The notes: a model not told the origin generated them from the letters alone. A DNA stretch of 20,307 nucleotides from an uncultured Oscillibacter sp. (GCA_910588005.1 CAJUQM010000042.1:1-20307), one strand, 5' to 3'. Counted from the stretch's first letter, positions 13,178-20,307 are shown. A program made the numbers and translations.

Positions 13178-13999
13178 TCAGGACCGGTCTCCCAAGATAT
13201 GAACGTCCAGCTGGTTGTAGGGAATCTCGATTCCGGCCTCTCCAAAAGACTCCCGCAGGTGCTCTGCCAGGGCAAAGTGAACCTCCCAGTAATCCTCTGC
13301 CGTTGCCCAGCAGTACACCGTATATTCGATCCCGCTGTCGCCATAGGCCGAGAGACGCACGGCAGGAGCCGGATCCTCTAAAATGCCCTCCGTGGCCTCC
13401 AGGGCCTTTTGGCAGGCAGCTTTGACAGCCTGTGTGGAGGCGTTGTAAGAGGCGGAGAGCTTCCAGGCAATCCGCCGCCGCCCCAGCACAGTGTAGTTGA
13501 CCATCTGGGAATCCGCCAGAGATTTGTTGGGCAGCATTACCAACAGTCCGTCCGGCGTAACCAGCTTGGTGTAATTCAGGGTGATTTCCTCCACGGTTCC
13601 GGCGGTGCCGGAGGCCTCGATATAATCCCCGATGGTAAAGGGGTGGGCGGAAAGAATTACCAGTCCACCGGCCACGTTGGACAAAATGTCCTCCGCTGCC
13701 AAGGTCACGCCCAGAGAGGCCACGGACAGCAGCGCTACCAGGGAGGTCATATCGACCCCCAGACTTCCCACCACGATGATGGCCGTTAGGAGATACAGCA
13801 CCAGCCGGACGCCGGAGAGAATGATCTTCTGTACCCGGGCGTCCAGCTTGGAGGCGGACAGCAGCCGCCGGATCAGCTTCAAAAGCAGCCGGACGGCCAC
13901 CAGGCAGACCACCAACACAATAACCGCAGTTAAAATATCCCCCACGGAGATTTTTCCGACGGAGGCGGACAGCAGAGCAGATAGGTCGATCGGCGGCAT
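13178..13999 (-). CDS. mscS: Small-conductance mechanosensitive channel (MscS family)
   Basis: 273 aa; GGAGG eight bases before the ATG. Three membrane helices are visible (about 20-45, 62-83 and 87-115). The pore-lining third helix has the Gly/Ala-rich pattern ASLGVTLAAEDILSNVAGGL. The cytoplasmic beta and alpha/beta domains follow (about 120-270: PFTIGDYIEASGTAGTVEEI, then LPNKSLADSQMVNYT). The channel opens on hypo-osmotic membrane tension and releases solutes. It starts 17 bases after the thioesterase stop and is probably cotranscribed with it. The product is full length for the compact MscS class. Confidence 0.95.
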   Translation of the reverse strand: MPPIDLSALLSASVGKISVGDILTAVIVLVVCLVAVRLLLKLIRRLLSASKLDARVQKIILSGVRLVLYLLTAIIVVGSLGVDMTSLVALLSVASLGVTLAAEDILSNVAGGLVILSAHPFTIGDYIEASGTAGTVEEITLNYTKLVTPDGLLVMLPNKSLADSQMVNYTVLGRRRIAWKLSASYNASTQAVKAACQKALEATEGILEDPAPAVRLSAYGDSGIEYTVYCWATAEDYWEVHFALAEHLRESFGEAGIEIPYNQLDVHILGDRS

Positions 14000-14016
14000 A
14001 AGAAAATTCCTCCTCT

Positions 14017-14475
14017 CTATAGTTTGCGCGGCGGATCAGCAGAGGATGCGTCATTTAGGGACTGCTGTTCCGCCGGAGCGGGAGTTACACAGAAGAAGAT
14101 GAACTCTCCGGTGGCAAGCAGGATTCCATCCGTGCCGGTGATATCCACCTTGGCCAGACAGGTGGTTTTTCCCCGGTGACGGACGCGGCCCTCCGCCCGC
14201 ACAGTGCCCTCCGGCTGGTTGTGCAGAAAGTGGAGGGAGCTGGTCTGGGTGACGTAAGAGCGGCCGTCGGTGTGGACGGCTACGCCGGCGGCGTTGTCCG
14301 CCAGGGTGTACAGCGCACCGCCATGGACCATGCCAAAGGGATTTTTGCTCTCCGGCCGGATCTCCAGCCGGAATACGGCCCGGTCTTGCTGGACGGACTC
14401 CAGCTCCATGTGGTTGTACAGCATAAAGGCGTTGCGGGACAGGCGGCTTCGGGTCCGGATTTCCAGGTCTTCCAT
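14017..14475 (-). CDS. Hotdog-fold thioesterase, PaaI-like
   Basis: 152 aa from the ATG at 14475, which has AAGGAG six bases upstream; the frame extends to 14559 without a good site. A single hotdog domain has the PaaI/YdiI hallmark NPFGMVHGGALYTLADNAAG (about 45-64): HGG at 51-53 and the conserved Asp at 60. It is expected to hydrolyse acyl-CoA or aryl-CoA thioesters; the substrate is unknown. The C-terminal tail after residue 131 is low-complexity and may be disordered. First gene of a two-gene unit with the MscS channel; no functional link between the two is evident. Confidence 0.9.
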   Translation of the reverse strand: MEDLEIRTRSRLSRNAFMLYNHMELESVQQDRAVFRLEIRPESKNPFGMVHGGALYTLADNAAGVAVHTDGRSYVTQTSSLHFLHNQPEGTVRAEGRVRHRGKTTCLAKVDITGTDGILLATGEFIFFCVTPAPAEQQSLNDASSADPPRKL

Positions 14476-14586
14476 AGCTTGCTCCTTACGGTACCGTCCG
14501 GCGGCAAGGGGCGGCGTACCTGTCAATGCCTCTTCCCAAAAGGGCAGGACCGCGTTCACCGTCCGGCGGTAAAATCGATTTTTATC

Positions 14587-14615
14587 AGTGTAACACAGCT
14601 GTGATCAATTTTCCA
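14587..14615 (-). promoter_or_regulatory. Candidate promoter of the thioesterase-mscS unit
   Basis: Reading leftward: TGGAAA, a 17-base spacer, TACACT. A CACAGCTGTG palindrome lies in the spacer. Matches are 4/6 and 5/6. Confidence 0.45.
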
Positions 14616-14633
14616 CGGTTTTTCAAAAACCAG

Positions 14634-14662
14634 TTGACAAACGCAGAAAAGCGCAGTATCAT
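14634..14662 (+). promoter_or_regulatory. SigA promoter of the metal-efflux operon
   Basis: Perfect TTGACA (14634-14639), a 17-base spacer, TATCAT (14657-14662). The ArsR operator begins four bases after the -10 box, so a bound repressor would cover the start site. Confidence 0.87.
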
Positions 14663-14666
14663 GAAC

Positions 14667-14686
14667 ATATGAACAATTGCTCATAT
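14667..14686. promoter_or_regulatory. ArsR/SmtB-type operator
   Basis: ATATGA-A-CAATTG-C-TCATAT, a 20-base palindrome broken by one mismatched pair. The ATATGAnC...nTCATAT form is that of SmtB/CzrA/ZiaR/CadC operators. It sits just upstream of the ArsR gene and downstream of its -10 box. Confidence 0.87.
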
Positions 14687-14717
14687 AAATAATTGGATTG
14701 ACCGGAAGGAGGCGGAC

Positions 14718-15080
14718 ATGGAGGACCGTTATAATGTGGAGTGCTGCGACTTTATCCATGCCCACGAGGAGATTGTGGAGAGGGTGCGCAATCAGATCCC
14801 CGGGGAGGACACCCTGTATGACCTGTCGGAGCTGTTCCGGATCTTTGGGGACTCCACCCGCATCCGGATTCTGTATGTGTTGTTTGAGTCGGAGATGTGT
14901 GTGTGCGATATCGCGGCGCTGCTGGGCATGACACAGTCGGCCATCTCCCACCAGCTGCGGGCGCTGAAAAACGCGCGGCTGGTAAAAGCCCGGAGAGAGG
15001 GCAAAACCGTGTTTTACGCTCTGGCGGACGACCATGTAAAGACCATCATCAACCAGGGCCTGGAACATGTATCTGAGTGA
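14718..15080 (+). CDS. ArsR/SmtB-family metal-sensing repressor
   Basis: 120 aa; AAGGAGG five bases before the ATG. A winged HTH covers about 34-100, with recognition region IAALLGMTQSAISHQLRALK. Two metal sites are recognisable. The alpha3/alpha3N type has Cys61 and Cys63 (EMCVCD) plus N-terminal Cys9, Cys10 and nearby His14/His16, as in CadC. The alpha5 type has Asp104, His106, His117 and Glu120, matching the D-x-H-x10-H-x2-E signature of zinc sensors. Metal binding releases DNA and derepresses the operon. The ATPase downstream is of the Zn/Cd/Pb export class, consistent with a Cd/Pb/Zn sensor. An operator and promoter lie directly upstream. Which site is regulatory cannot be told from sequence. 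Confidence 0.95.
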   Translation: MEDRYNVECCDFIHAHEEIVERVRNQIPGEDTLYDLSELFRIFGDSTRIRILYVLFESEMCVCDIAALLGMTQSAISHQLRALKNARLVKARREGKTVFYALADDHVKTIINQGLEHVSE

Positions 15081-15116
15081 ATACCCCGAATATCTTACAT
15101 TTTGGAGGAATTTGTT

Positions 15117-15335
15117 ATGAAAAAGCGCTACAAACTCACGGATCTGGACTGTGCCAACTGCGCCGCAAAGATGGAAAACGCCATTAAGAAGATTGACGGC
15201 GTAAACGATGCTACCGTCAGCTTTATGGCCCAGAAAATGACCATCGATGCCGAGGACGAACGGTTTGACGACATTATGCAGGAGGTTGTGGCCGTCTGCA
15301 AGAAGGTAGAGCCGGACTGCGTAATCAACCTATAA
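15117..15335 (+). CDS. Free-standing HMA-domain metallochaperone-like protein
   Basis: 72 aa from the ATG at 15117, with GGAGGAA six bases upstream. A single heavy-metal-associated ferredoxin-like domain has the metal-binding pair in LDCANCAAKM (Cys12, Cys15). The variant C-x2-C (ANC) with a preceding Asp is typical of the N-terminal metal-binding domain of Zn/Cd ATPases rather than of copper chaperones. The ATPase encoded downstream lacks this domain, so the protein probably supplies it in trans. It starts 36 bases after the ArsR stop. The terminator-like hairpin after it may set the ratio of chaperone to pump. Confidence 0.88.
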   Translation: MKKRYKLTDLDCANCAAKMENAIKKIDGVNDATVSFMAQKMTIDAEDERFDDIMQEVVAVCKKVEPDCVINL

Positions 15336-15341
15336 ATGGAG

Positions 15342-15369
15342 AGGCCCGCCTTTGGGCGGGCCTTTTCTT
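15342..15369 (+). terminator. Intercistronic terminator/attenuator in the metal operon
   Basis: AGGCCCGCC / GGCGGGCCT (15342-15350, 15355-15363) with loop TTTG, followed by TTTTCTT. It lies between the HMA gene and the ATPase, which starts 160 bases later. A TTGACA at 15374 has no good -10 box at 17 bases, so partial readthrough is more likely than a second promoter. Two further imperfect hairpins occur in the leader (about 15386-15420 and 15431-15465). Confidence 0.8.
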
Positions 15370-15529
15370 GAAATTGACAACATGAAGATAGCTGCCCCGG
15401 TCCAAAGGCAGCGGCTATCCAGAAGCAAACGGAGGCGGTTTAAGGCCTGCCATCTGACTGCCTCCAGTATAACAGATCTGCCGGACAAAAGCAACCGGAG
15501 AAACAGAGATATTCAAGGAGGCGTTCCCT

Positions 15530-17533
15530 ATGAAAAACCTCACCCGTAAGCAGCGAAGGATGCTGCTGCGCATCGTCCTGGCGGCGGCGCTGCTGACCGC
15601 TGTGAAACTGCTGCCGGACCAAATTAACCTGGCAGACCGCTGGATTATTGATTTTACCGGCCAGTGGGTTCCGCCTGCCGGATGGGCGGAAAGGGGCTGC
15701 ACGCTGTACGGCTGCGCGCCGCTTCGGTTTGTGCTCTATCTGATCCCCTATGCCATCATCGGCTGGGATGTGCTGTGGAAGGCCGTCCGCAATATCCGGA
15801 ACGGCCAGGTCTTTGATGAGAACTTCCTGATGGCGTTGGCTACCGTAGGCGCGTTTGGCACCGGTGAATACGCCGAGGCGGTATTTGTTATGCTCTTCTA
15901 CCAGGTGGGCGAGCTGTTCCAGGACTACGCCGTGGGAAAGTCCCGCCAGTCTATCGCCGCGCTGATGGACATCCGTCCCGATACCGCCAATTTGGAGGGT
16001 GAGGACGGGGAACTGGAGGAGGTGGACCCGGAGGACGTAGAGGTGGGAGCCGTTATTGTGGTGAAGCCCGGCGAACGGGTCCCTCTGGACGGTGTGGTGC
16101 TGGAGGGCGTCTCCGCCCTGGACACCGCTGCCCTCACCGGCGAGTCCGCGCCCCGGGACGTGGTTCCCGGCGACGCAGTGATCAGCGGCTGCGTCAACCG
16201 CTCCGGCCTTCTGCGGGTGCGGGTGACCAAGCCCTGCGAGGAGTCCACCGTGTCTAAAATCCTGGATTTGGTGGAAAACGCCGGAGAGAAAAAGGCCGCC
16301 AGTGAGAACTTCATCACCCGGTTTGCACGGTATTACACCCCCTGCGTCACCCTGGCGGCATTGGCGCTGTTCCTGCTGCCCACGATTGCCCTGGCGATAG
16401 TCCCCGTGTCTTCCCAGCCTGCTTTTCTGGCGGGGACGGATTGGACCGGCTGGCTCCACCGGGCGCTGATTTTCCTGGTGATCTCCTGTCCCTGCGCCCT
16501 GGTGATCTCCGTGCCCCTGAGCTTTTTCGGAGGGATCGGCGGAGCCAGCAAATGCGGCATTTTGGTCAAGGGCAGCAACTATTTAGAGGCGCTGGCCAAG
16601 ACGGAGACGGTGGTTTTCGACAAGACCGGAACGCTGACCCGGGGCAGTTTCACCGTTACCGCCGTCCACCCGGAGGAGGGATTTACCCGGGAGAGCCTGC
16701 TGGAGTACGCCGCTCTGGCAGAGCACTATTCGGACCATCCCATTTCGGCGTCCCTGCGTGCCGCCTGTGAAAAGACGCTGGATGTGGGCCGGGTGGCAGA
16801 TGTGGAGGAGATCGCTGGCCACGGCGTGCAGGCCCATGTGGACGGAAAGTTGATTTTGGCCGGCAACGGCCGCCTGATGGAGCGGGAGAGGATTCCCTGC
16901 CGGCCCTGTGAGCTGCCGGGGACCATTGTGCACATAGCGGCGGACGGCGTCTATGCCGGACACATTATGATTTCTGACCTGCCGAAGCCGGAGGCCAAGA
17001 CCTTGGTGGAGGGCCTGAAGGCCGCCGGGGTGAAGAAGACCGTGATGCTCACAGGCGATACTGAGATAACGGCCAAAACAGTGGCCGGAGACTTGGGATT
17101 GGACGAATATCATGCCCAACTGCTTCCGGCAGATAAGGTGGCCCAGGTAGAACAGCTGCTGGAGGCCAAGACCCCGGGAACGGTGCTGGCGTTTGTAGGG
17201 GACGGAATCAATGACGCGCCGGTGCTGACCCGGGCGGACATCGGCATTGCCATGGGTGCGCTGGGGTCTGACGCCGCTATTGAGGCGGCGGATATTGTCC
17301 TCATGGATGACAACCCGGCCAAGATCGTCACCGCCATGCGGATCTCTCGTAAGACGCTGCGGATTGTAAAGCAGAACATCTGGTTTGCCCTGGGGGTAAA
17401 ATTCGCGGTGCTGGGCTTGGGGGCCTTTGGCATGGCGACCATGTGGGCGGCGGTGTTTGCCGACGTGGGCGTCGCGTTTTTGGCCATCCTCAATGCCACC
17501 CGGTGCCTGCGGGTGGAGGAGTTTCGGGCGTAA
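15530..17533 (+). CDS. cadA: P1B-2 type Zn2+/Cd2+/Pb2+ exporting ATPase
   Basis: 667 aa; AAGGAGG eight bases before the ATG. It has no N-terminal HMA domain: the protein begins with a basic segment and membrane helices. The actuator motif TGES is at 203-206, and the metal-site motif CPC at 320-322 (ISCPCALVISVP). The phosphorylated Asp364 is in DKTGT. The HP locus is at 403-404 (SDHPIS), TGD at 508-510 and GDGINDAP at 557-564. The C-terminal helices carry Lys624 and Asp645 (FADVG), as in ZntA/CadA, which identifies the Zn/Cd/Pb class. It pumps divalent soft metals out of the cytoplasm. Third gene after the ArsR sensor and HMA protein, under the same operator. All catalytic motifs are intact. 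Confidence 0.95.
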   Translation: MKNLTRKQRRMLLRIVLAAALLTAVKLLPDQINLADRWIIDFTGQWVPPAGWAERGCTLYGCAPLRFVLYLIPYAIIGWDVLWKAVRNIRNGQVFDENFLMALATVGAFGTGEYAEAVFVMLFYQVGELFQDYAVGKSRQSIAALMDIRPDTANLEGEDGELEEVDPEDVEVGAVIVVKPGERVPLDGVVLEGVSALDTAALTGESAPRDVVPGDAVISGCVNRSGLLRVRVTKPCEESTVSKILDLVENAGEKKAASENFITRFARYYTPCVTLAALALFLLPTIALAIVPVSSQPAFLAGTDWTGWLHRALIFLVISCPCALVISVPLSFFGGIGGASKCGILVKGSNYLEALAKTETVVFDKTGTLTRGSFTVTAVHPEEGFTRESLLEYAALAEHYSDHPISASLRAACEKTLDVGRVADVEEIAGHGVQAHVDGKLILAGNGRLMERERIPCRPCELPGTIVHIAADGVYAGHIMISDLPKPEAKTLVEGLKAAGVKKTVMLTGDTEITAKTVAGDLGLDEYHAQLLPADKVAQVEQLLEAKTPGTVLAFVGDGINDAPVLTRADIGIAMGALGSDAAIEAADIVLMDDNPAKIVTAMRISRKTLRIVKQNIWFALGVKFAVLGLGAFGMATMWAAVFADVGVAFLAILNATRCLRVEEFRA

Positions 17534-17559
17534 AATGCCGCCGCGGTCTGTTCCTTTCA

Positions 17560-17595
17560 CGCCTCCCTTGGCAGACTCTCTTGCCAAGGGAGGCG
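17560..17595. repeat. 14-bp-arm inverted repeat after the ATPase
   Basis: Perfect arms CGCCTCCCTTGGCA / TGCCAAGGGAGGCG with an 8-base loop. No T-run follows. It may act as a 3' end for the ATPase message. From memory, palindromes with a CCTCCCTTGGCA core recur in gut clostridial genomes, so a dispersed repeat is likely; this is not verified. Confidence 0.6.
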
Positions 17596-17643
17596 CGCCT
17601 GCGCGGTATTTTGGCGGAATAGATGATTTTTTCTTTTTCAGGC

Positions 17644-17672
17644 TTGCAATCCCGGTGATGATATGCTAAGAT
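17644..17672 (+). promoter_or_regulatory. SigA promoter of tRNA-Thr(CGT)
   Basis: TTGCAA (17644-17649), a 17-base spacer, TAAGAT (17667-17672), 41 bases before the tRNA. The GCTAAGATA -10 region is identical to that of the other tRNA promoter in the window. Confidence 0.75.
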
Positions 17673-17713
17673 ACTAAGGCAGTTTATCTGCAGATGGCCG
17701 TTTTTGTGAAATT

Positions 17714-17789
17714 GCTAGTGTAGCTCAGTCGGTAGAGCAGCTGATTCGTAATCAGCAGGTCAGGTGTTCGAGTCACCCCACTAGCTCCA
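17714..17789 (+). tRNA. tRNA-Thr (anticodon CGT)
   Basis: 76 nt. Acceptor GCTAGTG pairs with CACTAGC, discriminator T, CCA encoded. The anticodon stem GCTGA/TCAGC encloses loop TTCGTAA, giving CGT. Very similar to the TGT isoacceptor at 11678, sharing the D-arm and anticodon stem. Confidence 0.97.
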
Positions 17790-17790
17790 A

Positions 17791-17830
17791 AACACCCCGA
17801 AATCTTATGATTTCGGGGTGTTTTGTCTTT
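17791..17830 (+). terminator. Terminator of tRNA-Thr(CGT), bidirectional
   Basis: Stem AACACCCCGAAATC / GATTTCGGGGTGTT with loop TTAT, extended by flanking A and T residues; TTTTGTCTTT follows rightward. Leftward it also ends in TTTT. The 219 bases up to the permease stop at 18050 hold no recognisable gene. Confidence 0.92.
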
Positions 17831-18049
17831 GACGGGGAAAGGCGTGAGCCGGCTTGTACTCTCCAAGCGCGCGGACCGGCGGATGACAGCGCCACCCCTC
17901 TCCCGTGTTTTGAAAATGAGTATAAGGGGGTGTCTCTCCGTCCGCTCCGGTGTTTGGCGGGGAGTATGGGCCAAAGGGAGGAAGCCGGCGCCGGGGATTC
18001 AGGATGCCGTTTTGGAGATCGAATCCACAGCGTCCGCTTACCGGCCCTG

Positions 18050-18922
18050 TCAGCCCTTGACGGACCCGGCGGTGACGCCTTTGATGATAGACTTGGAGAG
18101 GAAGATATAGACGACCAGAACAGGCAGGATTGCTAGCAGAATAAACATATACACCTTACCCAGGTCGAACTTGGAGTAGTCCGCCGCCCGCAGCTGGGCG
18201 ATCATGATGGGCACCGTTTTCAGCTCTGCCTTGTCCAGCAGCAGGGCGGGCAGAAAATAGTTATTCCAGGACTCCACGAAGGAGAAGATCATCTGCACTG
18301 CCAGCGCCGGTTTCAGCATGGGCAAAATGATGCGGTTAAAGGTATAGAACTCCCCGGACCCGTCCACCCGGGCGGCGTCGATGATCTCCATCGGCAGGGT
18401 GCTCTCCATGTATTGTTTCATATAGAAAAACACAATCGGCGCGGCAATTCCGGGGAGGATCAAGGGCAGGTAACTGTTGGTCAAGTGAAACTTATAACAC
18501 AGCTGAACAAAGCCGGCGGCAGAAACCTGCTTGGGGATGACCATCACCGCCATAATAAAAGTGAATGCCGCTTTTTTCAGCTTGAAATCGTATGCGTGAA
18601 GGCCGTAAGCTGTCAGCGCAGAGAAATAGGTGGTCAAAAGGGAGGTGCAGGCGGCCACGATAAAGCTGTTGAGCATCCCCTGGGGGATATTGATGGAGGC
18701 GTCGTTCCAGGCGTTTTTCAGATTTGTCAGAAAGTTTCCCTGGGGCAGCAGCCGAAATCCGCCCTGCAGGTCCGCGTTGGTACGGCTGGCGTTGACAATC
18801 AGCAGATAGAAAGAGAACAGGCACAGGACGCTCAAGAAGATTAGGATCGCATAGACCACGGCGCGGGTGAGAAACAGCATGGCCCTGGCCCTGTGGCTCT
18901 CAGAGGTATTTGTATGTCTCAT
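18050..18922 (-). CDS. Carbohydrate ABC transporter permease, MalG-like (CUT1)
   Basis: 290 aa from the ATG at 18922, which has GGAGG six bases upstream; an upstream in-frame GTG at 18937 would place that site inside the gene. Six membrane helices and the EAA loop at about 179-204 (IIDAARVDGSG...ILPMLKP), which docks on the ATPase subunit. The C-terminal ITAGSVKG type (here TAGSVKG) is characteristic of MalG-like permeases. It starts 11 bases after the stop of the MalF-like gene. No ATPase gene is seen; CUT1 systems often share one encoded elsewhere. The substrate is probably an oligosaccharide or sugar derivative. Confidence 0.94.
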   Translation of the reverse strand: MRHTNTSESHRARAMLFLTRAVVYAILIFLSVLCLFSFYLLIVNASRTNADLQGGFRLLPQGNFLTNLKNAWNDASINIPQGMLNSFIVAACTSLLTTYFSALTAYGLHAYDFKLKKAAFTFIMAVMVIPKQVSAAGFVQLCYKFHLTNSYLPLILPGIAAPIVFFYMKQYMESTLPMEIIDAARVDGSGEFYTFNRIILPMLKPALAVQMIFSFVESWNNYFLPALLLDKAELKTVPIMIAQLRAADYSKFDLGKVYMFILLAILPVLVVYIFLSKSIIKGVTAGSVKG

Positions 18923-18933
18923 TTGCCGCCTCC

Positions 18934-19869
18934 TCACTGCTCCCGCTGCCGGGTCAGGGATTTGAACACCAGGACGCTGAGCAGGCCGGTGAGGATAAAG
19001 ACCACCACCGAGATGGCCCCGGCCATGCCGTAGTTTTTGCTGGTGCCCAGGTAGTTGTTCAGGTACATAATCAAGGTTGTGGAGGAACGGTTAGGCGTAC
19101 CCAGACCGTTGGTCAGCACTTGGGGAACGTCAAACATCTGGAGGCCGCCGATGAGGGCCGTGATGATGGTATAGACCAAAATAGGCGTCAGCAGGGGCAG
19201 CGTCACCCGGAAGAAGGTCTGGAGGGAGCTGGCTCCGTCAATGGTGGATGCCTCAAAGAGGCTCTGGTCAATGCCCATGATGCCCGCCATCAGCAGAATC
19301 GTGGTGTTGCCGAACCACATCAGAAAGTTCATCAGGCAGATCAGACCCCGGACGGTAAACTTGACGGCGAAAAAGTCAATTACATGGTCCGACCAGCCCA
19401 GCTGCATCAAAAGCTGATTCACCGGACCCACGTTGGAAAACAGGGTGTAAAACAGCATGGAAAAGGCGGAGGCCATAATGAGATTGGGCAGATAGATGAC
19501 CGCCTTGAAGAATGCCTGCCCTTTGATCCGCAGCCGGTAGCTGGTGAAGAAAATCGCCAGCAGCAGGGCGATGATTATCTGCGGGACGGCGCCGCCCAGC
19601 CAGAGCGCCACCGTATTACCGGCGTATTTCAGGATGTCAATGCCTCCGTTGGCGTCGGGAGTAAAGAGGGTCACATAGTTTTTCAGCCCCACGAAGTTCG
19701 GTCCCACCTGGGTCAGGCCCTCCCGATAGTTCTCAAAAAAACTGTTGTAGATGGTCAGCACCTGGGGGGCCAGGTGAAAAATAGCATAAGCGATAAAGAA
19801 CGGCGCGATGAAGATATAACCCCACTTGGCATAGCTGACGCCCTTCCGGCGGATCGGCTGCTTTCCCAT
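18934..19869 (-). CDS. Carbohydrate ABC transporter permease, MalF-like (CUT1)
   Basis: 311 aa; GGAGG eight bases before the ATG. Six membrane helices (first at about 17-37) and the EAA loop at about 205-230 (LFEASTIDGASSLQTFF, then LPLLTP). It pairs with the MalG-like permease downstream to form the membrane channel for sugar brought by the binding protein. Order on the minus strand: binding protein, MalF-like, MalG-like. The gap to the binding protein gene contains a strong hairpin. Confidence 0.94.
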   Translation of the reverse strand: MGKQPIRRKGVSYAKWGYIFIAPFFIAYAIFHLAPQVLTIYNSFFENYREGLTQVGPNFVGLKNYVTLFTPDANGGIDILKYAGNTVALWLGGAVPQIIIALLLAIFFTSYRLRIKGQAFFKAVIYLPNLIMASAFSMLFYTLFSNVGPVNQLLMQLGWSDHVIDFFAVKFTVRGLICLMNFLMWFGNTTILLMAGIMGIDQSLFEASTIDGASSLQTFFRVTLPLLTPILVYTIITALIGGLQMFDVPQVLTNGLGTPNRSSTTLIMYLNNYLGTSKNYGMAGAISVVVFILTGLLSVLVFKSLTRQREQ

Positions 19870-19910
19870 GGCGGATTCCTCCCTCTGTTGAAAATCGGCG
19901 GGGATATGGA

Positions 19911-19944
19911 CGGCTGGGGCAGGGCGTTTCCCCTGCCCCAGCCG
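19911..19944 (-). promoter_or_regulatory. Intercistronic hairpin between binding protein and permease genes
   Basis: Perfect 14-base arms CGGCTGGGGCAGGG / CCCTGCCCCAGCCG with a 6-base loop and no T-run. Such hairpins after binding-protein genes commonly protect the 3' end of the upstream message, giving more binding protein than permease. Function inferred. Confidence 0.75.
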
Positions 19945-19978
19945 TCGGTTTGTCCCGTTAAGGGGTTCTTATCCGGTT

Positions 19979-20307
19979 TTACGGGGTGACGATGCTGGGA
20001 TACTTCTCATTGACGTATTTGTAGAAGTTGCCCATGGCCTCCGCCTCGGAAACGGTGCCCTTGCAGTACTCCCGCCAGTTGGACTGGAGGCCTTCGTTGA
20101 GGAGCTGGTCATAGATGGTCTGGTTCTCAAACTTGATGTTTCCGGCCATTTCCACGAACATGGCAGTATCGTTCTGCCCGCCCAGGAAGGCGTTTCCGAA
20201 TTTGGGATCTTCAGCAAACTTCGCGTTGACGGCTTTGTTGTTGGAGAACTGAGCTTCCTTTTCCACCAGCAGGGAGCAGACTTCCTCGTCGTTGATGAAG
20301 GTGTTCA
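19979..20307 (-). CDS. Extracellular sugar-binding protein of ABC transporter, C-terminal part
   Basis: The frame is open to the window edge; 108 C-terminal residues are seen, so the signal peptide and most of the fold are outside. It ends NFYKYVNEKYPSIVTP. Helical segments, aromatic residues and position directly upstream of two CUT1 permeases fit family 1 solute-binding proteins. Sequence alone in this fragment is weak; the call rests mainly on context. It is first in the operon among the genes visible. Confidence 0.78.
   Translation of the reverse strand, partial: NTFINDEEVCSLLVEKEAQFSNNKAVNAKFAEDPKFGNAFLGGQNDTAMFVEMAGNIKFENQTIYDQLLNEGLQSNWREYCKGTVSEAEAMGNFYKYVNEKYPSIVTP

Noticed and set aside
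15374..15402. Second promoter (TTGACA at 15374) for the ATPase
   Set aside because: No acceptable -10 box at 16-18 bases downstream.
15440..17587. Long minus-strand frames opposite the ATPase
   Set aside because: Antisense shadows; the plus-strand ATPase has every P-type motif.
17684..17974. Minus-strand frame crossing tRNA-Thr(CGT) with PDLLITNQLLY segment
   Set aside because: Same artefact: antisense of tRNA-Thr.
18910..19989. 359-codon plus-strand frame opposite the MalF-like permease
   Set aside because: Antisense shadow; low-complexity His/Gln-rich sequence.
1..20307. CRISPR array, insertion sequence or transposase
   Set aside because: No regularly spaced direct repeats with unique spacers and no transposase-like protein were seen; the only regular spacing is the three-element operator array.

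Overview
The window is GC-rich DNA with strong Shine-Dalgarno sites (mostly GGAGG) and short intergenic gaps. It carries a SpoIID homologue, encoded CCA ends on all three tRNAs, and an OmpR-type two-component system. Together these point to an endospore-forming Firmicute, most likely a gut-type clostridial lineage such as Oscillospiraceae. The taxonomic call is inference; no rRNA or marker gene is present.

Layout. Positions 1-2085 (+) hold the 3' end of an AGE-family sugar epimerase, an RpiR/SIS regulator and a DUF624 (YesL-like) membrane protein, the usual company of an amino-sugar or sialic-acid type catabolic locus. Positions 2100-8553 (-) hold an envelope block: SpoIID, a secreted protein with a degenerate polysaccharide-deacetylase fold, then response regulator, sensor kinase, membrane-anchored HtrA protease and a NUDIX hydrolase. 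Positions 8668-9696 (+) are an isolated eight-helix membrane protein of unknown function with its own promoter and terminator. A YitT-family protein (-) follows, then an overlapping three-gene operon of very small proteins (- ; Cys-rich zinc-ribbon-like, helical, sigma-70 region 4-like). A tRNA-Thr(TGT)/tRNA-Tyr(GTA) pair (+) follows.

Positions 11889-13070 contain a gene-poor stretch and a LexA-like (HTH plus S24) regulator. Its upstream DNA has three ACAAG-type operator elements at exactly 31-bp steps, interleaved with two divergent promoters. One promoter drives the regulator. The other fires leftward into DNA with no convincing gene, and this is the most unexplained signal in the window. 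A 29-bp-arm perfect palindrome ends this unit. A thioesterase-MscS operon (-) diverges from a metal-efflux operon (+): an ArsR/SmtB sensor with a clear operator, a free-standing HMA metallochaperone, and a P1B-type ATPase that lacks its own HMA domain. A tRNA-Thr(CGT) follows. The right edge (-) is a CUT1 carbohydrate ABC transporter: the end of the binding protein plus two permeases.

Most products are recognisable families. Candidates for new biology are the LexA-like regulator's orphan divergent transcript, the catalytically dead deacetylase-like protein beside SpoIID, and the small zinc/sigma-like operon.
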